Assembly (NCBI GenBank): GCA_008828725.1
Contig: MEHQ01003620.1
Location: 54,958 to 118,957 of the forward strand
Length of the DNA: 64,000 nucleotides
Reading direction: 5' to 3'
Origin: Saccharina japonica
Taxonomy: Eukaryota > Sar > Phaeophyceae > Laminariales > Laminariaceae
Positions 21,601 through 33,936 of this stretch are shown piece after piece (position 1 is the stretch's first letter; each line of letters starts with the position of its first letter). Position numbers and translations under genes: made by a program. Below the pieces are notes generated by a model that saw only the letters and a program-made list of their open reading frames with translations, had not been told where the DNA came from and did no database searches.

Positions 21601-24600
21601 GTTTTCTCGTGTTCCCGTTATTTTGTCTAAAGCGATCGTGGGGATAGGCTAAATTGACACACGGCACATATTTGGAAGGTGGAAGTGTGGCGGCCTTCAG
21701 CTTTACTTTTACCAGTCCGCCGGGAGGACATTGAATAAAAAAACAGGATTGGAACAGGTTTGTTTGCCCGCTGCCATCGCATCATGAGAGAGAGAGAGCT
21801 GTGCATGTGGTGACCTTAAGTTTTACTTTTTACTAGTCCGCCGGAGGACTAGAAAACAAAACAGGGTTGGAACAGGTTTGGTTGCCCGCTGCCATCGCAT
21901 CATGAGAGAGAGAGAGCTGTGCATGTGAGGGTACTCGTTGTGTTGCTCTGCTTCTTCGTCCTTCATTGGTAGCAAGCACTGGATAAGACGAGGCCTGCTG
22001 TCCTAAAAAGAGATTTTCGCCCGGGGCATACTTCCTTTCGCGTTTGAGCTCGGGGCTCATTGCTGTATGATAGACCAACCGCTCACAGTATTTTACCCGG
22101 GCCAAAAAAGGCTGCAAACGCAGGAACTCCTACAGTGGGTTCCCCCGAGTTAAGAGCATCCCGCCACAAGCCGAAACAGGCGCTCTTAATCCCTTAAGAA
22201 CTGGTCCCGCGTGTTTGGGGACAAACTACTTGGAATTAGTGTGGGATAAGTTTTTCAGTTCTGAATGGGTTAACTGCATATTGCTCTCTTTTATGTAGTG
22301 GGAAATATATAGCCTTTTGAGTATAGGTGGGACAAGCCGTTTTCACCGCTCTTAACTCCAGAATGCTCTTAGCTTTGGCGCTCTTGACTCATGGTGCCCA
22401 CTGTATGCTGAGACGACCGATTCGTGGGAGACGGCGAGGAACATCTCGCATCTTCAGGGTTCTTCGATCCCATAACCTCTTGAGATTTTTTTTTATGATT
22501 TCGCTTTCGGTCCATCGAAGAAAACTATTCCTGAGGTGCGACTTTTTCTCTGAGGTGTCTTTGCTCCCAACAGTTTGGATCCACCTCTCTCTGTGCTACC
22601 TCTGCCTCGATTTGTGTTTGGCTCTCGGTTTTACCACTTCAACGCTCGCTTTGATTGTTCTTGTTTTTCTATTTTTTTTCTTGTTTTTCGTGTTTTTCAC
22701 GTGCCCATCCCTGTCACTCATTGCGCCTGTTATTATGTCTGCCTTTACTCCCTCTTCAACCATGTCACCCGGGCCTGATTTCGGTTGTCAAAATGGAAAA
22801 AGAGCTTACCGGCACACGAAAAGAGCAAAGCCTCAATTCTACAGTGACTTTGGGTACGGGGACAAAGACGGTTACATGGACTACACGACGAACACAACGC
22901 GCCAGGTGCGTTCATTAAAAAAACAAAAGAAAAACACGACCGCTGCTCGCTTGCGCCTCAAACCACTACGAAGTATGTATTACCAACCTTTCGTGTCCTG
23001 CGTTGTGCTCTGACTGATATTTTCGTTAATATTGCTGTCGATAAGACCACTTGGCGACGTGCAGGAACAACAAGCAATGAAGTGGCGTTGCATGAACATC
23101 GCGCATTTCGTTCTCTAGTCGGGGTATGCCCCGTAGGCTGCTCCTATTTGTTGCCCTACCACACGAAGACCGTGTTACCGAGCAACGGCTAGATGACTAC
23201 CTACTGACTGCCGCTATTTTGAAGTACGCAAATACCAATCTCTAACAATACCTACACAGCCCAAACGCCCTCATTTTGGTAGTAGCCGCGAGCCGCTACT
23301 ACAACCAAACGTTGCAACCCTTCCTTGAGCTTGTGCAAGGGATCGTTCATATCGCCACACCACCGAACAACACACGGCGGTTGATTATTGTCACAGGGTC
23401 CGAGGTTTAAGGGAGTCTACAGCACCACCTTGTTCGGCGATCGAGCCATCGCTATCGCCAATGAACACCAGGCTGCAAACGCGGCTGCCGGCACCGAGGA
23501 CCCTCTCTTCATGTACTTGGCGTTTCAGGTGCGTGAGCCCCGTGAATTCCGTGGGTTCCGTGGGTCTCGTACATAGCCCCCTCCCCCTCTATCTGTGTAA
23601 TGCATAGAAAATAGGTAATGAGCGCCCAAATGTTGAAGCTGTCTCTGTTAGGAGTAGGAACGGTGCTCCATCTCGAAAGGGATGCGTGATCAATGGTCAG
23701 TTACTAAGGCAGGCAACTATTGAGTGCACCCCCCCCGCGCCCCCATTTTAGGGATGCGAGGGTCTACGGTCGTACGACTAAGGCCATGCATGACATGCGG
23801 CTAATGGGCACACCCCCCCACGCACTCCATGCATGGCATAAGCACACCCTCCAGCGTATCCCGCTTGACGCGACAGGCTTTTGCGGCTAATTCCGCTCAC
23901 TCGCCATGGCCTGAGCTTGTGCTTGCGATTGCGTCGTGTTCATAATTCCAGAGCGGGGTATTATACGGCGAGACTCGATTTGCGGGCGATGCAATTGCTT
24001 GTGCTTTAGGTTATGTCTCGTTTCGTGCCACGCTGAAGCCTAGTGACGTCACGACGCCATCTCTTCATGAAGAGAGGGGTGGCAGGAAGGTCAGGCCGGC
24101 AGCTTTGGACTGCTCTCTCCTCCCGGCAAGGGGGGTGGTGGTGGTAGTGATGGTGGTTACTCCCTCTTGTCGTTCGCGCAGCTGATTTCACTGCTTGTTC
24201 TAAACGTGCCGGGGCGCTGATCTCTGAACTCCAATGCACAGTTAACCCTTTTAAAACTGCAATCTGCGCTTTTGGTGACACACCACTTGAAAATAGAGTG
24301 CGATTCATTTTCTAGTACCTCTTGCACCGAATTGTTTTTTTTTGGGGGGGGGTGTACTTCATTTTCATGCATGGCCGTAGTCTATGGTACTGTAAGCTGC
24401 GCTTTTGGTGACACTCTACTTGAAAATAGAGTGCGATTCATTTTCCAGTACATTTTTCACCCACATTTGGGAAGGGGGCGGGGGGAATACTTGGAATTTA
24501 GTCTGGCATATTTTTTTACACGAATAAAAGGGTTGTCGGCCATGAACATCAACCATTTACCCACCCCTCCGAGAATGCGTATGCCACGCAATACTCCCGC

Positions 24601-27600
24601 GCCCGCCCGCTCGCTTCGTGCAGCTTTAGGCCCGCCCGAAACTATGAGACTATGGCCGAAAGCCAGCTTTAGCCTCCGTCGCATGGACAGGGTTGGACAT
24701 AAATGGTTCCCCCCTTTTTTCTCGTCCCCGCCCCCCGCCCGCCTGCCAGGCCGCCCATGGGCCTTTGGACGTACCTGAAGACTGGATGTTTACCGACGAA
24801 CAGCTGGAAACCCTAGATTCGATGAAGGTGGATTATGGGCTGCGCATGGATTTCGCCAAGATAGTGTACTACATGGACATCACGGTGAGACATAATCGCG
24901 TCGAACCCTTTGTTTTATTTTATTTTATTTTGTGTTTTTGAGCTGATGGCTGTTCTCTCGAGCTGAAGTGACTACATTGTGCACCTTAACCCGGTACCGA
25001 ATATGACGCGTGCCTTTTACGGTTTATCAGGCACGCTGGTAGTGTTTGTGCATACGGTAGCGGTGCTCCATTTTGTTTGTGAGGTTTTCCCCTCGAGAGG
25101 CTTTCTGCCCCGCCCAAAAACTGGTTTTAGAGGGGGGAAAAAAGTGCTTCCCGATAAAAAAAAAACCATGGCCCAAGTACACAACGAAAAATAGTGCATC
25201 ACAAGAATGAAATTGCGACTATCTTGGGTTAAGGAGCTCCATCATTCCGAAAAACAAAAAGCCAAAATAAGGTATACCTCTGTCGTAGCACGCGTCAGTC
25301 GTTCGTCACGAGTGTACCAGGTGTACAGGTAGATAGACGTACGTGTGTAAACTTTCGTGTGACTTTGTGTACGGTTGGTCCCAGCAGCCTAGGGTAGGAC
25401 TGCTGGTGCCAAGACAGCCTCTTAATGTTGTGGTTCTGTTGCCCCGCGCGTCTCACTAGCTCAAACTCTGCTTGCCGTAGAGGGTCGATGCTACCGCGGT
25501 GCAGCGGGCTTTGTCCTACAAATCGCCCACCCCATCATTCGACGCTGTCATCCATATTCAACACAGTCCACCTCGCAAGTGGTTCTTGGTAGGATGCAGC
25601 TCTTCGCTCTTCATGCGACTCGCCCAACACCTCACGGCGCTTCGAGATTGATGTAAGCAACTTCTGCCTGGTCGGTGAAAACCCGACGTGCTCCGTCCCG
25701 GTATTGTAGGGATGCGAGGGTCTATGATCATACGACTATGGCCAAGCATGGCATGAATACACACCCACCCCACCCCATCCCAACCCAACCCAGCCCAACG
25801 CAGCCCAATCCATCCCAACCCAACCAAACCCATCCCAACCCAACCCAACCCAACCCAATCCACCGCCGTTGCCCCTCATCGCACCTGATGCACGTGCTCA
25901 CGTGCTTCCAGGTGCAAAGGGTTTTCGACGAGCTGGATGCCATGGGCATGTTGGACAACACGCTGGTGGTTCTCGCGAGCGACAACGGCGGGTGCCCATC
26001 GGTAGGCGGCAGCAACTACCCCTACCGCGGCTTCAAGCACACCATGTTCGAGGGAGGCGTTCGTACCCCGGCCTTGGTCTTCTCTAAGTCGGATTCGATC
26101 ATCCCGGATGAGGTTAGTAATTCGCGTGGTGAAGGTATTTTACACCGCGTCGCTTTTTCCATAAATGACACTCGTTCGGGAAGATGATGGCGGCGGAAAA
26201 CGAGAGGCTGACTTGTTTTTCTTGTGGTGATGTATTATATCGCGGTCCAGTGGTTGCTGGGTTGTGATGCGCTGCTGTCGAGAGTTATAGGGGCGATCTG
26301 GCTGCGCGGGTCAATTGGTATTGTTGGTTTGCCTGGGCTGGAAGGACGATGGGATGGGCCCGCCGACTCACTGCGTTTTTTTTCCCTCGACCTTGCCTCG
26401 ACGTCGGACAGCCTTTATAAGCAAGAAAAACTGCTGCCGCGGAGGTGTAATGCCACACACGGGGCGGTTCTCGTATATATCTAGTGCCTTGATTCGTTTA
26501 TCAAGATAAATCTTCGGGGTTATGTTTCCCCTATCCACTCCTCTGCTGGCCTATCTTGAACCGCACAACAACCCTCCGGAGGATGGTCACCGTCAAATAC
26601 GCGGTAAAGCTACGATAGGTTGACGCTTCTGGATGCGCCGGACAAAACGTTGTACACAGCCGGAGCACTCATGTTTTGCGATATGCGGAGGCAGGTGTGT
26701 CGAATTCAGCACCTGCACGTACCTATCGAGTGACTACCGACATTTTATGATGGGAACGTGCTTTATTTCGATTGGAGGATGTCACCTTAATCTTTACGCC
26801 ACGTGTTTTCTGCCTTCAACGACTCGAGCAGGCGAGAGGCACAGCTTACGACGGAATGATGCACGCAGTGGATTGGATCCCGACCTTGGCTAACATCACC
26901 GGCATCCCTAAGGTAAGTGGCAGGCAAAAAACCGCGCCACGCTATCACCCGAGCGATGGTGGCAATATCTATTTTTCGCTCCTAGGGTGCTTTATCTCGG
27001 AAAACTTGTCAAGCTACTGCAGTAGCGTTTCGTTGTCACTTTAACTCGTACATAGTTTGAGGTTTTAGTGAGGCCTCTATGCTGTGATCAGCCGGAAACT
27101 CTCATCCAGGGCTACTACGCCTGCGTTGATTCGACAGCAGCCGGAGACTCTCATCCATGGCTACTACGCCTGCATTAATTCAACGGAGATCTCTCGCACT
27201 TGCGTACGCAGGCGCCACCGACCCTTGTAACACGTGTTTTTACACTCCCTTATAAAAGTTAAAACATACCAATAACATACCGAAGAAAACGCAGATTTAC
27301 GCCTCGGGACAACCTAAAACCTCTCTTCGATCCTATTTTGCAGATTTCTCCTCCCTCGAGAAACCACGCGCAAGCCAGGCGCAAAAGACCAACCGCATTA
27401 ACGCTTATTTCCCGCCTAACTCCCCGCGTGTGCCCGCGAAAAAAAAACACGGCGGCAACGCCCTTTTCCGACTGACTGACGGACGAGGCTCGTTGACGTT
27501 ACACAAGACGAGTGCCTTCAGCCGATCCCTTGTTTGCATCATTTCCCTATTGTGCCGTATTTGTGTTCAAGTCACGCACGGTTTGTCGCTCATGTGCCAC

Positions 27601-30600
27601 CCACCCCCCAACCTAGTTTTCGAGCAAAACAAGCTTTCTTCCGGGAGTTGCTGCGTGTTGCCGCTGTCTTGTTCGGAGAAGAAAGCTTGCTTATGAGCTT
27701 GTCTGCGTGTTGCTGGTGGTTTCGTTGTTTATGCTGCTGAGTGTTGTGTTTTCGTGGCTGGTGCTACTGTAGCTGATGCTGTGTTTTCATGCTCTTCTTT
27801 TGTCGGCATATATAAGTAGCTCACCTGGAGTGATTTAGCTTGACGTAGCGTTGGCAGTTTGCAGTGTATACTCCAGCAGTTTGAAGTGGCCGCTTTTTTC
27901 GGACGTGGGCCATTCGGCATACCGGGAGAGGACATACGAGTCAAAGACGTACCGCAAGGTTTGTGGCACCTTCACCTTTGTAAGTACTACACTGTCCAGA
28001 CACGTATGCCTAAGTCTAAATTAAATAAATTTCCCCCCGAAACGGGAGTGCTGTCCTTAAAGGGGTTAAGCATCATTTTATGTTCTGGGATTTTCACTTA
28101 TTTTACCGTCCACTGGCGGGATCTAAAAACCAGTTCACCGTTTTTTTTTGTTTTCGAGTCTCGACGGGCTCGTTTGCACTTTCCGCCACAGAGGACCCCA
28201 AATATCCTGGGGAGCTTGACACACCCACCATCGCCTCCGCAATCGTGTGCCGCCCCTCGTATCGTACGGTATCGTACATTATGGCACCCCTTTCAGGGGA
28301 AGATCGGAAAGTCTTTGAGTGGCTTCGATCAGTGGTCAGCCATTGTCGGAGGCAGGCCGGAGTCGTCGCCGCCGGTCCGCAGCGAGCTCGTGCTAGGCCG
28401 CAATAGTTACGGCTACGACGGAGGCTCTTCTGTAATGGTTAAACGGGAGCCCAGGGGCGCCTACATACACGACGGCTGGAAGATCGACATCGGTGACAAG
28501 TGAGAAGAGCCCCGGGTGTTTTTTTTTTCCCCCATCTGAACGAATGGTTACGTACCTGGTACGTAGCACGCTTAAGAGTTAACGTTATATAGCAACGTTT
28601 TACCGTTCGTTGTTGCCTAGTGGTGGAGAGGCCAAGGCGTTTCTGTCTATGACACGCTCTGCATACGGCTAAAGAGCGGAAACGGGGCCGTGTCGGACGA
28701 ACGCTGCCTGTCACACCAATTTTCGCTTCGATGGCTTGCGCTCGTTTTGTACCGTAAAAATAGCGTAACCGTTCACACAGGGATGCGTGCGATCGTTTTT
28801 TTCAGCGCTCGAATTTTCCATAACGGGAAGGTGATCGTAACCCATTCAGAACTGGAAAAATAAATATCCCACACTAATTCCAAGTAGTTTGTCCCCAAAA
28901 TACGTGGGGCCAGTTCTTAAGGGGTAAAGGTTGCCAATACCGAACAAGGTGCTTTCGGAAAAAGAACTGGTCGAGATTCTTCCGAAAATAGAAGGTTCGA
29001 CTTCTTTTTTAGCAACCTTACCTGTTGTCGAGAAAGCGAGCGCTGAAAAACGATGATAGCACCCCTGCGCGAACCCAACGTTGTTAACGGTAAATACGGT
29101 GATCGGGCTCGGCCGCTCTCAAGTATGGCACACGTGCGTGCCACCTCTTGTATGTTACGAAGGGTGCTCGTCTTACCCCCGACGCATGCTACGTTAAGGT
29201 ACAGGTGCACTTACTGTTTTCTGAGCCTCCTCACTTTAGGAGCTCTATACGATTACAGTAGTAATTTTCGGAACCAATTTTTGGGGACGCATGAAGGGCA
29301 TCCCCGGATTGGGAAAAAGCCTGCAGGAGGTACAGTGAGGGCAAGTGAAAGGCACGGAAGGACACTTGCTCTTCCACCGACCGACGGCAGCACGAGGAAG
29401 TAGGTAGCGACTAGGGAAAACAGGGGCACCATGTCCATCGCAGCCGCTACCGCAGGCGCCAGCGCGCTGGACCGCTCGCATACAGCATTCCGGTGGGCTA
29501 GCTGAAGCCGAACCACTAGAGGCGAACCCACTAGAGGCCAAGGTAGAAGTTTGGGTAGAATAACGACAAAAAAGGAGACCCGCGGGAAAGGTAATAAGAC
29601 ACAGATATAAGACGGCATTGAGACAAAAGGGATAGACAACAAGGATGGGTGTGATCTCAAACTACATACGAGTTAAAGCGACGACGAAATGTTACTGCAG
29701 TAATTTTCGGAACCAATTTTTGGGGAGGCATGACGGGCATCCCCGGATTGGGAGAAAGCCTGCAGGAGGTACAGTGAGGGCAAGTGAAAGGCACGGAAGG
29801 ACACTTGCTCTTCCATCGACCGACGGCAGCACGAGGAAGTAGATAACGATTAGGCAAAACAGACCATCCCGCCCACCCATCGTTGCGCGCGAGAGACGTG
29901 GACAACGACATCGGTTTCTGTTTTGTTTGTAGTGTTTATTTTACCGGAGCAACTACTCTCTGCGACGAGGTGCCGCGTTGATGGCGACCGAATCAACGCG
30001 GGGGTAGTAGCCCTGGGTGGGAGTCTCCGGCTGATCGCAGCAGGAGGCCTCGTTACTCCCAAACTATATACGAGTTAAAGTAAAGCGACGACGGAATGTT
30101 ACTGCAGTAACATTCAAAAGCTGATTTTGAGAAAAATGAAACCGCAGCCCGATACAAAATACCTCATGGCCTACCAGGGTAGGTATGCAAAAGTCATATT
30201 ATTGCAAAAAAAAAGTGATGGTGTTCCGACGGTTTTGGGTTGACCCTTTTAGAACTGCAGTCCCGTTTTGGGGACAAACCACTCTAATTCTAAGTAATTT
30301 GTCCCCAAAACGGAACTGCAGTTCTAAAAAGGTTAAAAGGCCCTTAATACGTCACTCAGAAAACATTTTAGCCAAAAGTGCTACCTTCCCCCGCCGCCCC
30401 CGCCCCCCCCCCCCACCCCGCGCCCCCCCCCCCCCCCCCCGCTTCCTCGCTACTTGTTTTTCTGCGCGCAGGTGCACTGGCTGGTTCAGCTTCAGCCACC
30501 GAGATGTGTTGTTGGCAGACCCTCAGTGTGACGTGGGCGAATGTCCGACTTGCACCCGAGCGTGCCAGTATGAGGACGCGGCCGAGCACAGCTTTCTGTT

Positions 30601-30635
30601 TCACCTCGACTCGGATCCCCATGAGGAGTGGGGGT

Positions 30636-30686
<51 letters not shown>

Positions 30687-32282
30687 CGTACTCATTTATT
30701 GCTTGCCTTAGTCCTTCGATCATTGACCACGCATCCCTTTCGAGACGGAGCACCGCAGTGGGAGGAGGGGGAGGATGGTATAGCCGGCGATGCAGTTTTG
30801 CACGGTTACGGCGGTTTCACTCGTAGCTGTTCTGTTTGTCTTTACCGGACGCTGTTAGCTGTTTTTTACAGGATACCTGTCGCTCGACAAAATGGGTTGC
30901 ATTCGAAAAAGGTTTGTGCATGCAGGCTCGCTTCGCGTGTATAGAGAGAGGTATTATACGTGGCACCTTTCAGCGGACAGTAGGTACGATCGGGTGCTGA
31001 CCAATCAGAGAGAGAGAGCCAGGAAGCCTTCTCCCCAGGGAAATATGCAGTGCACCTATAAATGGTTCAACTAGTATAGGTATACCGCACGAGTACCTAC
31101 TTTTGTTTGTTTTCCCTAATGAAAAAAAAAACAAAGCATGTTGAAGTTGGTCAAGAAGGAGGAACTACTCGAATATATAGCGATGCATTTTTTGGTGAAG
31201 TTGGGCGCGATGGACATGAGACAGATGACACGAGCTGTCGCCGTGCTGGACGTTGGTGGCGGAGAGCAAGCTTCAGGGAGGGGTGACACTCTCCATTCTG
31301 CGTTGTCTCGCACCGTTGGGCTACGGCAACTGCCCGGCTCGGTGAAGCTCATATTTGCAAATATCAGAATCTCATACAGCAGTCATGGAGCCCACAAGAT
31401 AACGCTCGTTCTTTTTGCTTTGAAGACCCTTCCCCCCCCCCATGCCATCTAAGCACACATTGACACTGACGATGCACCCCCCCCCCTCCCCCCCCGACTC
31501 GAAGGGGTGCGTGGTCAATGTCCAAATGACTAAGGCAAGCAACAAATGAGTACCCCCCCCCCCGGCCCCCCAACACCTCACGGCGCTTCGCGCTTGGTGC
31601 TAGCAATGTCTACCTGGTCGGTGAAAACCCGACGTGCTCCGTCCCGGCATTGTAGGGATGCGAGGGTCTATGATCATACGACTACGGCCATGCATGAAAA
31701 TGAAGTACACCCCCCCCCCCCCCCCTTTTTCCGCCTGCACCCATCGCATTCAATACGGTTTCATTGGTGTCGCTCAGTTACAACCTCCTTCAGGAAATGC
31801 CGGACAAGTTCGATGAGATGGTGCGCGATGGAATAAAGCTACAGTGGCTGAAGTGAAGTCAAATTTTATTCCATATTGACCAGAAAGCTCATCAAGGTGA
31901 AGAACGACCCCCCCACCCCCCGTCCTCATCGCTGATGGTCCGTTTTTACCTCCCAACAACTACTGGCTGACTCGTTTATCCTGTCCCCTTTTTTTTTTTC
32001 GTACCGACGCTCTTTCTTTCAACCGGCGAGTTCGTATCGTATTGTTCTTGTGTCAAACATTCGCCTGAGTGATGGTTTTTACTACGTTCGTGTCGACTCT
32101 CCATATACAGGGTGCCAGCTGTTTGTTTTGCCTCTCTCGTGAGAAGTTACGCCGGCCACTCAAAACTCTCGTGCAGACTTCCGTACAGCTTTGCCGCTAA
32201 TATATCCCGCCCCTTGCTCGCTCTCCGCACCCCGGCTCAGATGTGGGAGGACTACAACAACTGGCAGGTGGCCTGGAAATAA
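18609..32282 (+). CDS. Sulfatase copy B: twelve exons, frameshifted near the C-terminus
   Basis: Membrane-anchored type I sulfatase. Exons: 18609-19259, 20319-20459, 21464-21576, 22824-22905, 23397-23528, 24750-24884, 25912-26112, 26832-26912, 28297-28499, 30472-30627, 31778-31856, and relic terminal exon 32241-32282. Residues 1-58 form a basic cytoplasmic tail with DESTSLL at 8-14 and ten Thr at 27-36. A transmembrane helix spans about 59-79. The stalk has a Glu run, and the sulfatase domain starts near 164: D173/D174, C213 in CTPAR, K267 in GKWN, H376, D442/N443, K460. Exon 10 lacks the GT at the expected place. A donor one base upstream leaves phase 2, and one extra T at the start of exon 11 restores frame (…DPHED-YNLLQEMPDKF). 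A further frameshift near 31820-31826 then stops translation at 31854-31856, giving about 657 residues. The last exon (MWEDYNNWQVAWK, stop) can no longer be reached in frame. Confidence 0.85.
19797..19950 (+). repeat. Decamer repeat (TATGATCTG-type)
   Basis: About fifteen units of TGTATGATC with variants (CTTGATATGATC, TTTGTATGAT). Read on the minus strand it gives a His-Thr-Asp run, which is a by-product of the repeat and not a gene. Confidence 0.85.
20082..20200. mobile_element. Fold-back MITE M1, reverse orientation
   Basis: TATTACGGGGGGCCATAGTA … TACTATGGTCCTCCGTAAAT. The interior (CCTACCGTACGCCC…) is the reverse complement of the other copies, so this copy is inverted. Confidence 0.8.
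21113..21360 (+). repeat. Dispersed repeat R1, near-complete
   Basis: Runs from GGAAGTGGCCACACCAGAAA to CTACGGCCGTGCACGACATG in copy B intron 2, about 100 bp before the exon 3 acceptor. It is preceded by a C-run and followed by C-rich sequence. Confidence 0.85.
22186..22273. mobile_element. Fold-back MITE, family M4
   Basis: AATCCCTTAAGAACTGGTCC … TCAGTTCTGAATGGGTTAA encloses GGGGACAAACTACTTGGAAT. Near-identical relatives at 28838 (inverted) and 59498. Confidence 0.7.
23605..23830 (+). repeat. R2 and partial R1 repeats in copy B intron 5
   Basis: R2 (23605-23725): GTAATGAGCGCCCAAATGTT…GTAGGAACGGTGCTCCATCT…GGTCAGTTACTAAGGCAGGC. A partial R1 follows (TTAGGGATGCGAGGGTCTAC…GGCCATGCATG). R1 and R2 share the layout of GTACTCAT next to a G-run at one end and an internal GACGGAGCAC, so they may be relatives. 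Confidence 0.65.
25540..25760 (+). repeat. Dispersed repeat R1 in copy B intron 6
   Basis: From GCTGTCATCCATATTCAACA to TCATACGACTATGGCCAAGC. It is followed directly by the CCAAC-type microsatellite (25765-25862) that precedes exon 7. Confidence 0.8.
25765..25862 (+). repeat. C-rich pentamer repeat in copy B intron 6
   Basis: CCCATCCCAACCCAACCCAG-type repeat. It is orthologous in position to the (CCAAC)n of copy A, about 50 bp before the exon 7 acceptor. Confidence 0.85.
26913..28296 (+). other. Copy B intron 8
   Basis: 1.4 kb without coding evidence. A duplicated phrase (GACTCTCATCCAGGGCTACT / GAGACTCTCATCCATGGCTA) occurs at about 27097 and 27142. The rest is unique sequence with no recognisable feature. 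Confidence 0.6.
28838..28927. mobile_element. Fold-back MITE M4, inverted copy
   Basis: TAACCCATTCAGAACTGGAA … GGGGCCAGTTCTTAAGGGGT is the reverse complement of the copy at 22186. Confidence 0.75.
29256..29853 (+). repeat. Direct duplication of about 155 bp in copy B intron 9
   Basis: The segment 29256-29414 (TAATTTTCGGAACCAATTTT…GACGGCAGCACGAGGAAGTA) recurs almost identically at 29695-29853. About 280 bp of unrelated sequence separates the two. Confidence 0.85.
30240..30336. mobile_element. Fold-back MITE, family M5
   Basis: CCCTTTTAGAACTGCAGTCC and CTGCAGTTCTAAAAAGG close a long stem that includes GTTTTGGGGACAAA and its inverse. About 97 bp. A relative lies at 59585. Confidence 0.85.
30636..30686 (+). 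repeat. G51 homopolymer after copy B exon 10
   Basis: 51 uninterrupted G a few bases after the exon 10 donor. C-rich tracts (30388-30440, longest run about 18) lie just before the exon's acceptor. An R2 copy (minus strand, 30690-30765) follows. Confidence 0.9.
31487..31705 (+). repeat. R2 and R1 repeats in copy B intron 10
   Basis: R2 piece (CGAAGGGGTGCGTGGTCAAT…GCAACAAATGAGTACCCCCC), then R1 from CAACACCTCACGGCGCTTCG to CTACGGCCATGCATGAAAAT, each bordered by C-runs. Confidence 0.75.
31778..31856 (+). pseudogene. Copy B exon 11, frameshifted
   Basis: Aligned to copy C exon 11 (YNLVDTMPDKFEEMMTRWNEATVDEV…), this exon keeps YNLLQEMPDKFDEM and then loses one base around 31820-31826. It reads RDGIKLQWLK and stops. 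Correcting the frame would give WNKATVAEVKSNF, clearly homologous to copy C, so the break is recent. Even the corrected frame meets a stop within a few codons (near 31880) and shows no obvious donor. Confidence 0.8.
32241..32282 (+). pseudogene. Copy B terminal exon (relic)
   Basis: After an acceptor at 32239-32240 the exon reads MWEDYNNWQVAWK and TAA. Copy C's last exon is MWESFNNWSVAWM and TAA, identical in length and phase. It is preserved but out of reach of the frame left by exon 11. Confidence 0.8.
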
Positions 32283-33936
32283 CAGACAAGCTCGCGTCGT
32301 GACTTCTTCAAATTCACGTGGACAGCACAGCACCGCACCGCACCGCGCGTGCAGCAGCCGGTGTTATTAGCTAACCTTTATATGCCTGCGTGCCCTTTTC
32401 AGTAATGTATTCCAAGCACGGTGCACCAACCATTCGTCGTTCCGGAGCAACATCAACTAACGTTAACACATGCGGTAATTTTTTTCAAGCTGGCGTGCGA
32501 CGCACGCATACAACAACGATGGCAGTGGAGTTCAGCGCGCCGAGTGGGGGGAGCGGGGGGGGGGGGGGGGCGAGGGGGGCAAGGGGTGAACTTCTGTGGA
32601 ATAGAGACAACGTTGGTGCGACGTTTTCTCGACAAATGTCGATGCCAATATACGTTACCAGGTACATTTTAGCGTACCGCGCAAATGAGCCTACTACTGT
32701 AGTTTATGTTTTAGTTATTGGATGGGTTGCTTGCGTTACAACGCCGGGTAGTAGTAGCTTCAGGGTGTGCTGTAGCTTGTGATTTTTCGCTCTGGTATGC
32801 GGCCCGTATACGCTTTGAAAGTGTTTGTACCCGGGTGCAGGGCAGCTTGATTTTCGTGTTTATGTTTGTTTTTGAGCGGCCCGTGTTTGTGGTTGATGCG
32901 GCTTGATCGCGGCGTGTGTTTGCGACTGCATGAAGCAAATTTGAGGCGGGATGCTCTCTTCTTATCGTGCAATTGTGTACCAGGTATCATGGAGTCGTAT
33001 GGTGCAGTGGGGGTTAGATAAGCCATCGAGACTCGCGGGTTATTATGTTATACTTCGTATAGCGGCAAGGTGCACAGAATAATTAGTCGCGTTTGTATAT
33101 GGATGCATGGCAGCTCAGTTTTCGTGGTTTATGGTTTATGGCTTTTTGAACGGCTCGTGTCTGCGTCCAGCGCGGCTTGATCGCAGCACGTTTTCATGGC
33201 TGTATTGAAATTGAGGCTTGGTGATCTTGGCGTGATCAAATTGCTTGTTGATATGGAGTGGTGAGTGGGAGAGGGAGGGGGTTGTGCCACCGCAAGTATA
33301 TAGATATAGTAAGAATGCCGGATTAGTTGAGGCGTTTTATAATGTGTTCGAATACCCACGCTGAACCTATATACCGTTTCCGGTGGTGGATTGGTCCCAC
33401 TCAGATTGCGGCGCTCAGCTGTGTGCGGTGACCCTGTTTCTTATCGCTCGCTCTTTCGTCGTTTCTATTGACCTGTCGAGACTGATGTGGATCTGTTGAA
33501 GAAGGAGATGCACAGATCCACCTCTTGGTACTCATCGTGTAAAGCTTTGGCGTACCCTGTTGGACATGATTCAGCGGATTGCGTCCTCGACGAAGTTATA
33601 GCGCAATGAACGGCGGTACACGTCGCACGAGCACGCAGAGGACACGTGCACGATGAACAAAACATCATAATCGTTGTTCCGTGTGTTGCATTACTCTACG
33701 CACAGAGACACGAAGATGACGGACGTCGCTTCTTTGAAGCCCGAAACGTCCCAGAAACATCCATGCCTCCATCCACAACCAACCTTAAATATGCATACCT
33801 AGGGAACAGCATGGCAACGCATGTTGTTGGCGCTGTAATACAGTACTGGCTGTACTGTAACATACTGTAATGCACAGAGAGATGATGGATGACGGGTGGA
33901 TGAACGTGTACGAGAATACGAGAATTTCCACAGCGC
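32283..33936 (+). other. 3' flank of copy B
   Basis: Shares sequence with 11055-11800 downstream of copy A, with an internal duplication around GAGCGGCTCGTG…CGGCTTGATCGC (about 32870 and 33145). It probably contains the 3' UTR; no polyadenylation signal could be called. From 33340 to 33936 nothing is recognisable. Confidence 0.65.
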
